From the NCBI GenBank assembly GCA_007130025.1, contig SLTF01000360.1, positions 1 to 23,870 of the forward strand: a DNA stretch of 23,870 nucleotides, in the 5' to 3' direction. Below, piece after piece: positions 14,948 to 22,557 of the stretch; position 1 is the first letter of the stretch; every line of letters begins with the position of its first letter. This DNA comes from Spirochaetales bacterium (GTDB taxonomy: Bacteria > Spirochaetota > Spirochaetia > DSM-27196 > PWMO01). Below the pieces are notes generated by a model that ran no database searches, had not been told where the DNA came from, and saw nothing but the letters and a program-made list of their open reading frames with translations. The position numbers and the translations under genes were made by a program.

Positions 14948-15813
14948 CGCCTGCGCCTCCGGCGGAAGAATTGGATCAGTCGGGCCGCGGGATCGTCATC
15001 GGTGGATATTTCAAGCATTCCCACTTTGCGACGCATGCACTCGCGCCGCCATTGGCGCCACTGCGCGTCCCAGAACTCGCGGTATTGACGGCGAAACGCG
15101 GGAGAGTCCCCCTTGGCGAGTACCCGGCGACCGGTTTCCGGGTCGCGTACCCGCACCATGCCACCAACCGGGAAATCGCGGTCGAGGGGATCGCTGATTC
15201 GTACTGCAATCACATCCTGACGGTGAGAGAGAAAGCTCAGGTCGCGCGAATAGTTGCTGGTCTTGAAGTCGGAGAGAACGACGACGATACCGCGCCGTTT
15301 CAGCGCCTCACCCGCGGTTCGAAGCGCCAGCCCAAGGTCAGAACCGACACCTTTGGGAGTGAATGACACCGCGTCCTGAATAAGCCGCAGGGCGTGTTTC
15401 TTGCCCTTCAGGGGCGGCACCCAGTGCTCAATCCGGTCGGTGAAGAAGACGGCACCTACGCGATCGTTGTTCTGCACCGCGGCGAGGGTAAACAGCGCGA
15501 TCAGCAGGTTCTGCACATCCCGTCGTGAGCGAACGCTGCCGGCATCAAGCGAACCGGAAAGATCGACCACCAGGAAGAGGGAGAGCTCGCGCTCTTCGCG
15601 AAAGGTTTTGGTATAGACCTCATTCATGCGAGAGCTGACGTTCCAGTCAATGAGACGGACGTCGTCGCCCTCGACGTACTCGCGGGCCTCGTCAAACTCG
15701 ATTCCCGGCCCCTTGAACACCGAACGGTAATTTCCCGCGAGGAGGTTCTCGACCAGCTCGGTGGAAATGAGGCGAATCCGTTTAACACTCGCGAGTATTC
15801 GGGACCGGTCCAT
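14944..15813 (-). CDS. DUF58 protein (VWA-like, MoxR partner)
   Basis: A protein of 289 residues with no signal peptide or membrane segment. Near the N-terminus it has the DUF58 signature: GIEFDEAREYVEGDDVRLID followed by WNVSSRMNEVYTKTFREERE. A VWA-like domain follows: LFLVVDLSGSLDAG (DxSxS present) and VVVLSDFKTSNYSR. DUF58 proteins are nearly always encoded next to MoxR ATPases and are thought to be the substrate or adaptor in metallochaperone-like reactions. The C-terminus is very basic (FFRRRRRR). It lies 11 nt behind moxR and overlaps the next gene by 4 nt. As I recall the Borrelia counterpart is BB0175. Family and context are firm; molecular function is not. Confidence 0.93.
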   Translation of the reverse strand: MDRSRILASVKRIRLISTELVENLLAGNYRSVFKGPGIEFDEAREYVEGDDVRLIDWNVSSRMNEVYTKTFREERELSLFLVVDLSGSLDAGSVRSRRDVQNLLIALFTLAAVQNNDRVGAVFFTDRIEHWVPPLKGKKHALRLIQDAVSFTPKGVGSDLGLALRTAGEALKRRGIVVVLSDFKTSNYSRDLSFLSHRQDVIAVRISDPLDRDFPVGGMVRVRDPETGRRVLAKGDSPAFRRQYREFWDAQWRQWRRECMRRKVGMLEISTDDDPAARLIQFFRRRRRR

Positions 15814-15824
15814 TGCTCAGGGCT

Positions 15825-16829
15825 TCAGGGTACGGGAACCGCCGAAAGCAGGAAGTGAACCACTTCGTCGGCAGACAGCTCCTCGGACTCCGCCTCATAC
15901 GACAGAATGATTCGATGCCGCAGTACCGCAGGAGCTACGTGTTTGACATCTTCGGGCACGACGTATGGTCGCCCCTCGAACAGAGCGTGTACTTTGGCGG
16001 TTCGAAAGAGGTTGATCGTGGCTCGCGGCGAAGCACCGAACTCGATGTAGCGCGCCCACGTGTGGACGTTCTTGTTTTCTTCGCGCGAAGCAGCCACCAG
16101 CCGAACGATGTACTGCTCGATGCGCTCGTCCACACTGATCTGCTCGGCAATCGTGCGAAGCCGCGCGATGTCATCGCTGCCGAGCACCTTGCCAACGGGG
16201 ATCTCCCGCTCAATCCCAACGCGGCGCAGGATGAGCAATTCCTCTTCGGGTGTGGGGTAGTCAACCGCCAGCTTCAGCAGAAACCGATCGAGCTGCGCCT
16301 CAGGCAATGGGTAGGTTCCTTCCTGCTCGATGGGGTTCTGCGTTGCCAGGACAAAGAAGGGTCGCGGAAGGGAAAAGGTGGTCTCGCCGATGGTGACCTG
16401 TCGCTCCTCCATCGCCTCGAGGAGCGCCGATTGGACCTTCGCCGGCGCACGGTTGATCTCGTCGGCGAGGATGATATTCGAGAAAACCGGGCCCTTGCGC
16501 GGCACAAACTCCCCGGTCTGCTGCCGGTAGATCATGGTTCCCACCAGATCGGCGGGAAGAAGGTCAGGAGTGAACTGAATTCGACGAAAGCCCGCGTCGA
16601 TAACCTCCGCGAGCGCCTTGATCGCGAGGGTCTTTGCCAGTCCGGGCACCCCCTCGAGCAGCACGTGACCACCGGTGATGATACCCGTCAGCAGGCCGTC
16701 GATCATTGATTGCTGGCCGACGATTCGTTTTGCCACCTCGTTCCGGACTCGAGCGAGGATGCGTGCTGCTTCTTCTACCTGTTCAGCGGCGGCGTCTGGT
16801 GCCACCGGTTGTTGGTTGTGTTGATCCAT
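15825..16829 (-). CDS. MoxR-family AAA+ ATPase
   Basis: A protein of 334 residues with a good ribosome binding site (AAGGGG about 6 nt before the ATG). Walker A is GVPGLAKT (Lys66, Thr67), Walker B is IILADEINRAP, and sensor 1 lies in FFVLATQNPIEQEGTYPLPE, followed by the arginine-finger helix AQLDRFLLKL; the lid domain (about 230-330) includes ASPRATINLFRTAK. These are the marks of the MoxR/RavA family, cytoplasmic hexameric ATPases that act as chaperones for metal-dependent VWA proteins. Here its natural partners are DUF58, BatA and BatB in the same operon. It follows argJ by 13 nt and probably depends on the argJ promoter, since no separate promoter is evident in that gap. Confidence 0.95.
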   Translation of the reverse strand: MDQHNQQPVAPDAAAEQVEEAARILARVRNEVAKRIVGQQSMIDGLLTGIITGGHVLLEGVPGLAKTLAIKALAEVIDAGFRRIQFTPDLLPADLVGTMIYRQQTGEFVPRKGPVFSNIILADEINRAPAKVQSALLEAMEERQVTIGETTFSLPRPFFVLATQNPIEQEGTYPLPEAQLDRFLLKLAVDYPTPEEELLILRRVGIEREIPVGKVLGSDDIARLRTIAEQISVDERIEQYIVRLVAASREENKNVHTWARYIEFGASPRATINLFRTAKVHALFEGRPYVVPEDVKHVAPAVLRHRIILSYEAESEELSADEVVHFLLSAVPVP

Positions 16830-16842
16830 GAAAGCCCCTTGT

Positions 16843-18120
16843 TCAGGTTCGATAGTCGGCGTTCTCGGTCACGTAGCCGTGGGAGAGGTCTGAACCCAGA
16901 ACCTCAACCTCGGCCGGCCCCGTGCCACAGGTGATGTCGATGTCAACGCAGCGGTCATGCTGCGGGAACCCGTGCGAGTTGGGATCGATTGCGGCCGCCC
17001 GAAGATAGTCCGACAGCCGCAGTTCCTTCTCCTTGTCGAGCCGAAAGACGCCCTGTGAGAAGACGACCTCGCTCCCCATGCGCACCTCAACCAGGGTGGG
17101 ATCGAGCGCGACGTCGAAGGTTCCCGCATGATCTCCAAGGGCGCCGATGATACGTCCAACGTTGGGATCGTTCCCGTACACCGCAGTCTTGACCAGCGGA
17201 GAGTTGACCACCGCCTTGGCGAGTCCCGCGGCATCCGATTCGCGTTCAACACCGCGCAGCCGCACTCGAATGACGTGACAGGTGCCCTCCCCGTTGCGCA
17301 CCACGTCACCGGCAAGTGCGCTGCACACCCCGGAAAGCGCGCTCTCGAACGCGGCCTCATCGACCGGGTGGCGCTGCGAACTCACCGCCACCACCATATC
17401 GCTGGTGCTCTGATCGCTGTCCACCGAGATGCGGTTGAAGCTCTGCGCGACCGCTCTGGACAGTATGGTGCGAAGCGCCTCGCGGTCGATGTCTGCGTCA
17501 GTCAGCAGGAAGACGAGCATGGTCGCCAGGTTTGGTTCCACCATACCGGCGCCCTTGGCGATTCCCACGATCCTGGCGCCGCCCACCGTGGCCGACCGCA
17601 CCTTGGGAAAGGAATCGGTGGTCATGATCGCTCGGGCCACCTCAAGGGCGTCCGCACGACCGAGGCGCTCGCCCAGATTCGGGAGGGAATCCACCATATG
17701 TGACACGGGCAGCGACCATCCGATGATTCCGGTGGAGACCGAAAGGAACTCAGACGCGTCGCCCCCGAGGCGTTCGGCCACCGCACTCGTCAGCGTATGG
17801 ACGTCTTCCAGTCCCGTTGGCGAGCAAACATTGGAGATCTTGTTGTTGATAAGTATGCCCGCAAGCCGAGGCGCGTGCATGCGCTGCCGCGCAACGATCA
17901 CGGGGGCTCCGGGAAAGCGGTTTCGGGTGAACAGGCCGGCAAACGAGCGCGACGGGGGGTCGACCGTAAGCAGAGCGAGGTTCATCCCGTACGGTTTTCC
18001 CGCAGGCCGTTCGGCCGGGGTGAAGTGAAACCGCGTGGTTGCGGCGCGAAACCCGTCCGGGAGACCGGCGCGGTGCGCCAGCTCGGCCAGGTAGGAGGCT
18101 TCACTGTCGAAGGATTCCAT
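16843..18120 (-). CDS. argJ: Bifunctional glutamate N-acetyltransferase/ornithine acetyltransferase
   Basis: A protein of 425 residues. The autocleavage and catalytic site is KGAGMVEPNLATML with Thr200 as the nucleophile, and STGIIGWSLPV carries the Thr-Gly oxyanion pair. The C-terminal end (GSDLSHGYVTENADYRT) is the canonical ArgJ terminus. The enzyme transfers acetyl from N-acetylornithine to glutamate in arginine synthesis, or also acetylates glutamate with acetyl-CoA in bifunctional members; which applies here cannot be read from the sequence. The conserved loop NSGNANACTG is replaced by NNKISNVCSPTG, an oddity. No other arginine gene is present. A promoter-like -10 lies 7 nt upstream and no clear Shine-Dalgarno sequence is seen, so the message may be leaderless. 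It is the first gene of the long operon leading to moxR and bat. Confidence 0.92.
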   Translation of the reverse strand: MESFDSEASYLAELAHRAGLPDGFRAATTRFHFTPAERPAGKPYGMNLALLTVDPPSRSFAGLFTRNRFPGAPVIVARQRMHAPRLAGILINNKISNVCSPTGLEDVHTLTSAVAERLGGDASEFLSVSTGIIGWSLPVSHMVDSLPNLGERLGRADALEVARAIMTTDSFPKVRSATVGGARIVGIAKGAGMVEPNLATMLVFLLTDADIDREALRTILSRAVAQSFNRISVDSDQSTSDMVVAVSSQRHPVDEAAFESALSGVCSALAGDVVRNGEGTCHVIRVRLRGVERESDAAGLAKAVVNSPLVKTAVYGNDPNVGRIIGALGDHAGTFDVALDPTLVEVRMGSEVVFSQGVFRLDKEKELRLSDYLRAAAIDPNSHGFPQHDRCVDIDITCGTGPAEVEVLGSDLSHGYVTENADYRT

Positions 18121-18127
18121 GGCCTTT

Positions 18128-18157
18128 GTTATAGTATGGCGGCAAACGCTTGTGCAA
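18128..18157 (-). promoter_or_regulatory. Promoter-like element for argJ, overlapping a -10 for rmuC
   Basis: On the - strand, TTGCAC (18152-18157), an 18-nt spacer and TATAAC (18128-18133) end 7 nt before the argJ ATG. On the + strand TATAGT (18130-18135) overlaps it and is well placed as a -10 for rmuC, though its -35 is poor. This shared symmetric -10 may fire in both directions. Confidence 0.35.
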
Positions 18158-18184
18158 GGCGGTTTCGAACGCTACGATGCCCGC

Positions 18185-19030
18185 ATGGCCCCCGAGCACC
18201 TGATCATCGCCCTGAGCGTACTCTCGCTCTGCCTGATTCTGGCCGTTGTCCTGCTGTCCGCGCGCCGCGGGCGCCCCGATGGTGCCGACCAGTCGGGTCT
18301 TCGCGAAAAACTCGACCAGCTGGAATCGATGGCCGGCCACATCGCGGACCTGCACCGGTTCATGCTTCTGCCGGGGGCCCGGGGAGCGGTTGGCGAAGCG
18401 CTGCTTGCCCAGCTGCTGCAGAACTGGCTGCCCGCCGCGGCGTTCCGTCTCCAGCACACCTTCCGAAACGGGGCTCGTGCCGACGCCGTAATCCTCATGG
18501 GCACCAACCTGGTTGCCATTGACGCAAAGTTTCCCCGTGAGGCCGTAGAGCGCTCCATGCAGAGCTCACCCGAAGCACCGACGTCCGAGGTCGCGAGGGT
18601 CTTCCAGAAGCAGATCGAAGAGATCGCCGCGAAGTACATTCGCCCCGAGGAGGGTACGCTCTCGTTTGCCATGCTCTACTGCCCCTCGGAGGCACACTAC
18701 CGCTACCTCTTTGCCGACGGCGGGCTCATGGATGTGGCGCTGCGAAGCGGTGTTGTGCCGGTGAGCCCCTCCACCCTGTTTGCCTACCTGCAGACGGTGT
18801 CGTACGGCCTGCGCGGCCTGGCCATGAACGCCGACAGTCGCGCCCTGGTAGAGGCGGTCCACGTGGTGCGGCGGGAGTTCGAACGGCTCAACGAAGCCTA
18901 TCAGCGCGCAACCGGTCACCTGCGCAACGCGGTGAAGGCCTTTACCGAGGTCGACACCGCCGTGGACCGCACCGCCTCCGCGGTGGAGCAGCTCGAGCGC
19001 GGGTCGACGCCCGGCGGGAGCCGGACGTGA
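18185..19030 (+). CDS. rmuC: RmuC-family protein
   Basis: A protein of about 281 residues from the ATG at 18185; a longer form from 18119 would start on the divergent promoter. A membrane segment (about 6-25, LIIALSVLSLCLILAVVLL) is followed by a short coiled coil and the RmuC core: GARGAVGEALLAQLLQNWLP, then RADAVILMGTNLVAIDAKFP (with the D-x-K of the PD-(D/E)XK fold) and LSFAMLYCPSEAHYRYLFAD. RmuC limits recombination between short inverted repeats in E. coli and is thought to be a membrane-tethered nuclease. It is shorter than E. coli RmuC (about 475 residues) because the long coiled-coil region is reduced. It ends in GTGA, overlapping the start of the uracil-DNA glycosylase gene. Confidence 0.88.
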   Translation: MAPEHLIIALSVLSLCLILAVVLLSARRGRPDGADQSGLREKLDQLESMAGHIADLHRFMLLPGARGAVGEALLAQLLQNWLPAAAFRLQHTFRNGARADAVILMGTNLVAIDAKFPREAVERSMQSSPEAPTSEVARVFQKQIEEIAAKYIRPEEGTLSFAMLYCPSEAHYRYLFADGGLMDVALRSGVVPVSPSTLFAYLQTVSYGLRGLAMNADSRALVEAVHVVRREFERLNEAYQRATGHLRNAVKAFTEVDTAVDRTASAVEQLERGSTPGGSRT

Positions 19031-19770
19031 CCCCAACCACCACGGCCCGCGGGTTGATCGAAGCCACCGAGCGCCTCAGGGAGTCGGTGGCACCGCTGCG
19101 ATTTGCGTCGCCGGTAGCCGCGGTCTACCAGCCCCTCGCGTACGCCCGTGCGTCTCACGAGACCTACCTGCGTCGGTTTGCTACCGGCCCGAAGCGAGTG
19201 CTCCTGCTGGGGATGAATCCCGGTCCGTGGGGGATGGCGCAGACCGGCATCCCCTTCGGTGAGGTCCCCGCCGTACGCGATTGGATGGGTATCAACGAGC
19301 CGATCGGCAAGCCAGAACCGGAACACCCGAAGCGCCCGATCGAAGGTCTCGCCTGTGCCCGCAGCGAGGTCAGCGGCCGCCGGTTCTGGGGGCTGATGAC
19401 GCGGCGATTCGGCAGTGCGCAGGAGTTCTTCCGCGACCACTTTGTCGCCAACTATTGTCCGCTGGTCTTCATGGAAGAGAGCGGTCGAAACCGCACCCCG
19501 GACAAACTCCCCGCCGGTGAGCGGGAGCCGCTCTACGCGGCGTGCGACCGTTGGCTGTCCACCGCCATCGAGCTGCTGAGACCGCGGTGGGTAGTGGGTG
19601 TGGGCGGATTTGCGCGATCGCGCATCGACGCGGTGATGAGCGCTGCCCCACACACCGACGGTCGGCAAAATGCGCTGACCATCCTCCACCCCAGCCCGGC
19701 AAACCCCCGCGCAAACCGTGACTGGGAGGGCGAGGTGGTGACCACCCTCACGGAGGCGGGCGTCTGGTAG
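19027..19770 (+). CDS. SMUG1-type uracil-DNA glycosylase
   Basis: A protein of 247 residues with a GTG start inside the rmuC stop (GTGA). Motif 1 is LLGMNPGPWGMAQTGIPFGE, with Asn64, and motif 2 is LHPSPANPRAN, with His221; these fit the SMUG1 family (family 3 uracil-DNA glycosylases), which hydrolyse uracil or oxidised pyrimidines such as 5-hydroxymethyluracil from DNA. Bacterial SMUG1 proteins are known in a few lineages. The region between the motifs (about 90-170) includes RRFWGLMTRRFGSAQEFFRD, also typical. Translational coupling to rmuC suggests a DNA-repair pair. The last 23 bases overlap the 3' end of the nuclease/phosphatase lipoprotein gene on the opposite strand. Confidence 0.9.
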   Translation: MTPTTTARGLIEATERLRESVAPLRFASPVAAVYQPLAYARASHETYLRRFATGPKRVLLLGMNPGPWGMAQTGIPFGEVPAVRDWMGINEPIGKPEPEHPKRPIEGLACARSEVSGRRFWGLMTRRFGSAQEFFRDHFVANYCPLVFMEESGRNRTPDKLPAGEREPLYAACDRWLSTAIELLRPRWVVGVGGFARSRIDAVMSAAPHTDGRQNALTILHPSPANPRANRDWEGEVVTTLTEAGVW

Positions 19771-20764
19771 GTGCGGGGCGCGCGTCGTTCGGAAGACGGA
19801 GCCGCGCCTGAACCGGAAGGTGGTCGGATGAGCCCCCCGACGATCCCGGCCTCCACGGCAGCGGCCTCCCCTCACGGTCCCGCAACCGGGGGTGAGAGAT
19901 CACCTCAAAGTCCAGAAGCGTAAACGGACCGTCAACGGCGCCGTCGGTGAAGAGCATCTGGTCGATACGGCTCCACTCCCCCCGGAAGTGGTAACTCCCC
20001 GGAAAACCCTCAAGCTCCCAACCGTTGAACAGCGGGAGAATCCCGGCAGCGTGTAACTCCTCGGGCGTCATGTTGAGGTCTCCGGCAACGACGGCTGCCG
20101 CCCGCGGATCGGCTGCCAGCAGCCGGCCGATCCGCCGGGAAACGGTAGCGGCAGAGAAAAGCCGCGCCGGCTCGCTCTCGGCCACGCCACCGCGGCGCGA
20201 CGGCCAGTGGTTGACAAACAGCGTGAGCGAAACGCCTTCCACCTCAAGCTCCACCTCCAGGATGTCGCGCTGCGGTGCGTCGAGGAAAAACAGCGCGTGC
20301 GTCCGGGCCGAGCGAATCGGAAAGCGCGTCGCGGCGGCAACGCGAAACGCCGAGCCCGACGGCGGCGGCATCAGCGACCAGCGGTAGCCCGCCCGCCCCA
20401 CGTGATCGCCGAGCAGAACGGCGAGGGCGTGTTCGTTCTCGATCTCCTGCAGCAGAAGTACGTCGGGCCAGAGCGAGGAGGCAAAGCCCGTTGCCGTGAG
20501 CAGCCGGGCACCCCACCTCGTGGCCGAATCCGGGACGGCCGTCGCTTCCGCCGTCAGCCTGATTGCCGCGGCGGTGCGCTCCGCCTTGGCGTGAAAGTCG
20601 GCGGTGGACCAACCATCAACGCCGGCGCGGTACCCGCCGAACTCGGTCCCGTCGTGGACGTCGTCAAAGAGGTTGTGGACGTTGTACGAGAGAATGCGCA
20701 ACTCGGCATCGGTCGGGGAGCAGGACGTCAGGCCCACGGCCAAGGCAATGAGCAGTGCGGCCAT
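19748..20764 (-). CDS. Endonuclease/exonuclease/phosphatase-family lipoprotein
   Basis: A protein of 338 residues with a short signal peptide ending VGLTSCS, a lipobox with Cys15. The EEP fold is recognised by LRILSYNVHNLFD, LLLQEIEN, FVNHWPSR, VAGDLNMTPEE and SDHLPVQ in that order, which supply the metal- and phosphate-binding residues. Members cut DNA, RNA, phosphoinositides or sphingomyelin; the LSYNVxNLFD type is often a secreted nuclease, but the substrate cannot be fixed from the sequence. The last 12 residues are Pro/Arg-rich. It lies 74 nt behind purC on the same strand with only a weak ribosome binding site visible, so it may be transcribed with purC or separately. It overlaps the SMUG1 gene tail-to-tail by 23 nt. 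Confidence 0.87.
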   Translation of the reverse strand: MAALLIALAVGLTSCSPTDAELRILSYNVHNLFDDVHDGTEFGGYRAGVDGWSTADFHAKAERTAAAIRLTAEATAVPDSATRWGARLLTATGFASSLWPDVLLLQEIENEHALAVLLGDHVGRAGYRWSLMPPPSGSAFRVAAATRFPIRSARTHALFFLDAPQRDILEVELEVEGVSLTLFVNHWPSRRGGVAESEPARLFSAATVSRRIGRLLAADPRAAAVVAGDLNMTPEELHAAGILPLFNGWELEGFPGSYHFRGEWSRIDQMLFTDGAVDGPFTLLDFEVISHPRLRDREGRPLPWRPGSSGGSSDHLPVQARLRLPNDARPAPTRRPPP

Positions 20765-20838
20765 GATTCCGAACGCATCGGGGCGTCGCGGGTGTGGTGT
20801 CCAGCGTATGGGGGCCCGGCCGGTAAGTGTGGAGTGTG

Positions 20839-21873
20839 TCAGTCTGAGATACCTCCCGATTGACGGCGATGAAGCTCTGCAACATATAACAGGGTCTTTT
20901 GTCGCGTTGCTTCACGGTTTGTCGCATCGGGAGTGAATTTTCGGGTGGTGATGGTCTCGTAGGCAAATCGGTACCGTTCGGCCACTTCGGCAAAGAGATG
21001 ATCGGGGATGGCCGGCGGGTCACCCTCGCCCTGGTAGCCGCGCTCGAGCAGCCAGGCGCGCAGATGCTCTTTGTCGAGGGCGTGCTGCGGTTCGCCGGCG
21101 GCAAACCGCGCGGCGTAGTCGTCGGCGAACCAGAAGCGCGAGCTGTCCGGGGTGTGCACCTCATCCACCAGCGTGAGTTCCCCATTGAGGAGGCCGAACT
21201 CGTACTTACTGTCCACCAGGATGAGCCCCCCCCGCGCACAGACTTCCGTCCCGCGGGCAAACAACGCCAGGGCGGTCCGTTCGATGCGGGTCCAGAGTTC
21301 GGCATCCACGATGCCGGACTCAACGATCTCGGCGGCGGAGATGGGCCGATCGTGCGCTCCAACCGCTTCCTTGGTGGAAGGGGTCACCAGCGGCGTGTCA
21401 AACCGCTCGTTCGCGCGCATACCGGAAGGCAGGGCGATCCCGGAGACCGCGCGCCCGGCCCGGTAATCTCTCCAGGCAGACCCCGCGAGATACCCACGTA
21501 CCACGACCTCCACGGGAATCACGGAGCACCGGCGGACGTGCATCGCCCGTGGTCCGATCTGCGAGACAAGATGGTTGGGACAGATGTCGGCGAGCTCGCG
21601 AAACCAGAACGCAGAGAGCTGCGTGAGGATCTCCCCCTTCGCCGGAACAAGGCCGAGGATGCGGTCAAACGCCGAGATGCGGTCGGAGGCCGAGATGATG
21701 AGGTCGCGGTCGAGAGCAAAGATGTCGCGCACCTTGCCCCGGATGAAGTGAACCCCCGCCGGCGCTTCGTCCGGGGAGAACCCGGCGAAGCCCGTGGTTA
21801 CCGCAGGCGAGACGTTGGCATCACGGGCGACTGGTGACAGTTCTTCGGAACGGCCGGACTCGTTCGTCCCCAT
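20839..21873 (-). CDS. purC: SAICAR synthetase
   Basis: A protein of 344 residues. The nucleotide and substrate loops are clear: GKVRDIFALDRDLIISASDR, ISAFDRILG, PVEVVVRGYLAGSAWRDY, LILVDSKYEFGL and VDEVHTPDSSRFW. The enzyme joins aspartate to carboxyaminoimidazole ribotide with ATP in purine synthesis. The length and the GYLAGSAW insert are those of the long, yeast-like PurC rather than the E. coli type (about 237 residues). An N-terminal tail of about 40 residues precedes GKVRD; no better start is seen inside it. It begins 6 nt after the clpP stop and lacks a good Shine-Dalgarno sequence, so translation may be coupled to clpP. No other purine gene is in the window. Confidence 0.94.
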   Translation of the reverse strand: MGTNESGRSEELSPVARDANVSPAVTTGFAGFSPDEAPAGVHFIRGKVRDIFALDRDLIISASDRISAFDRILGLVPAKGEILTQLSAFWFRELADICPNHLVSQIGPRAMHVRRCSVIPVEVVVRGYLAGSAWRDYRAGRAVSGIALPSGMRANERFDTPLVTPSTKEAVGAHDRPISAAEIVESGIVDAELWTRIERTALALFARGTEVCARGGLILVDSKYEFGLLNGELTLVDEVHTPDSSRFWFADDYAARFAAGEPQHALDKEHLRAWLLERGYQGEGDPPAIPDHLFAEVAERYRFAYETITTRKFTPDATNREATRQKTLLYVAELHRRQSGGISD

Positions 21874-21879
21874 CTGAGG

Positions 21880-22512
21880 TCAGGAGGGTTCGAGTTCCGC
21901 TCGGTTGGTGACGATGCGGGACAGCAGTCCGTATTCGACGGCTTCCGCCGCACCCATCCAGAAGTCGCGATCGGTGTCCTTCTCTACCTGAGGGAGGGGT
22001 TTGCCGGTTTCGTCGGCAATCAGCTGGTTGATACGAGCCCGCATCTTTTCCATCTCCCGGGCGTGAATCTCGATCTCGGTTGCCACACCCCGTATTCCGC
22101 TCAGCGGCTGGTGAATCAGGTAGTGGGAATTGGGTAACCCGATTCGCCGCTCCTTGGGAGCAGCCAGCAGGATCAGTGCCCCGGCGCTCGCCACCAGCCC
22201 CATGCCGATGGTGTACACATCGGGCTTGATGAAGCGCATCATGTCGAAGATCGCGTATCCCGCGTCGGCATCACCGCCGGGGGAGTCGATGAAGACCTTG
22301 ATGGGTTCCGCACCGGCGTCCTCCAGCAGGAGCAACTGCCGAATGACCCGTTCCGCGAGCGGCTTGTTTACCTCACCGGACAGGAGAATGGTCCGCGTCT
22401 TGAGCATCTTGCCGATCAGCTGATCGGCGCTCGCGGCGGATTCTTCTTCTTTGTGTTCTTCCGGTTCCTGATCTTCGTCTGCGCGTGGGGAAATAAGCCG
22501 GTAATCGTGCAT
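21880..22512 (-). CDS. clpP: ClpP-family serine protease with acidic N-terminus
   Basis: A protein of 210 residues from the ATG at 22512, which has AAGGAAG about 4 nt upstream. The catalytic residues are present: Ser109 in LVASAGA, His134 in YLIHQPLSG and Asp183 in DTDRDFWM. The handle helix and core (FIDSPGGDADAGYAIFDMM) are typical. The N-terminus is unusual: residues 10-30 are very acidic (DEDQEPEEHKEEE), and the usual N-terminal strand and axial loop, which contact ClpX or ClpA, are not recognisable. This suggests a ClpP2-like paralogue, possibly part of a mixed tetradecamer or working with another ATPase. No clpX is adjacent. It is divergent from era by 57 bp. Confidence 0.88.
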   Translation of the reverse strand: MHDYRLISPRADEDQEPEEHKEEESAASADQLIGKMLKTRTILLSGEVNKPLAERVIRQLLLLEDAGAEPIKVFIDSPGGDADAGYAIFDMMRFIKPDVYTIGMGLVASAGALILLAAPKERRIGLPNSHYLIHQPLSGIRGVATEIEIHAREMEKMRARINQLIADETGKPLPQVEKDTDRDFWMGAAEAVEYGLLSRIVTNRAELEPS

Positions 22513-22528
22513 GAAACTTCCTTGCCTC

Positions 22529-22557
22529 TGGAACGTATTGAATGAGTCCAATATACT
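22529..22557 (+). promoter_or_regulatory. Promoter-like element for era
   Basis: TATACT (22552-22557) with a weak TGGAAC at 17 nt (22529-22534). The era ATG lies 12 nt past the -10 and no Shine-Dalgarno sequence is visible (acaaacaaacc), so a very short leader is likely if this is used. Confidence 0.3.

Noticed and set aside
15813..16709. Open frame of 298 codons on the + strand
   Set aside because: Antisense to moxR, where Walker A and B and the sensor motifs are clear.
18119..18184. Longer rmuC start at 18119
   Set aside because: The added residues overlie the divergent -10 elements and give no domain sense, while the 18185 start opens directly into a membrane anchor.
20899..21837. Open frame of 312 codons on the + strand
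   Set aside because: Antisense to purC, which has all the SAICAR synthetase motifs.
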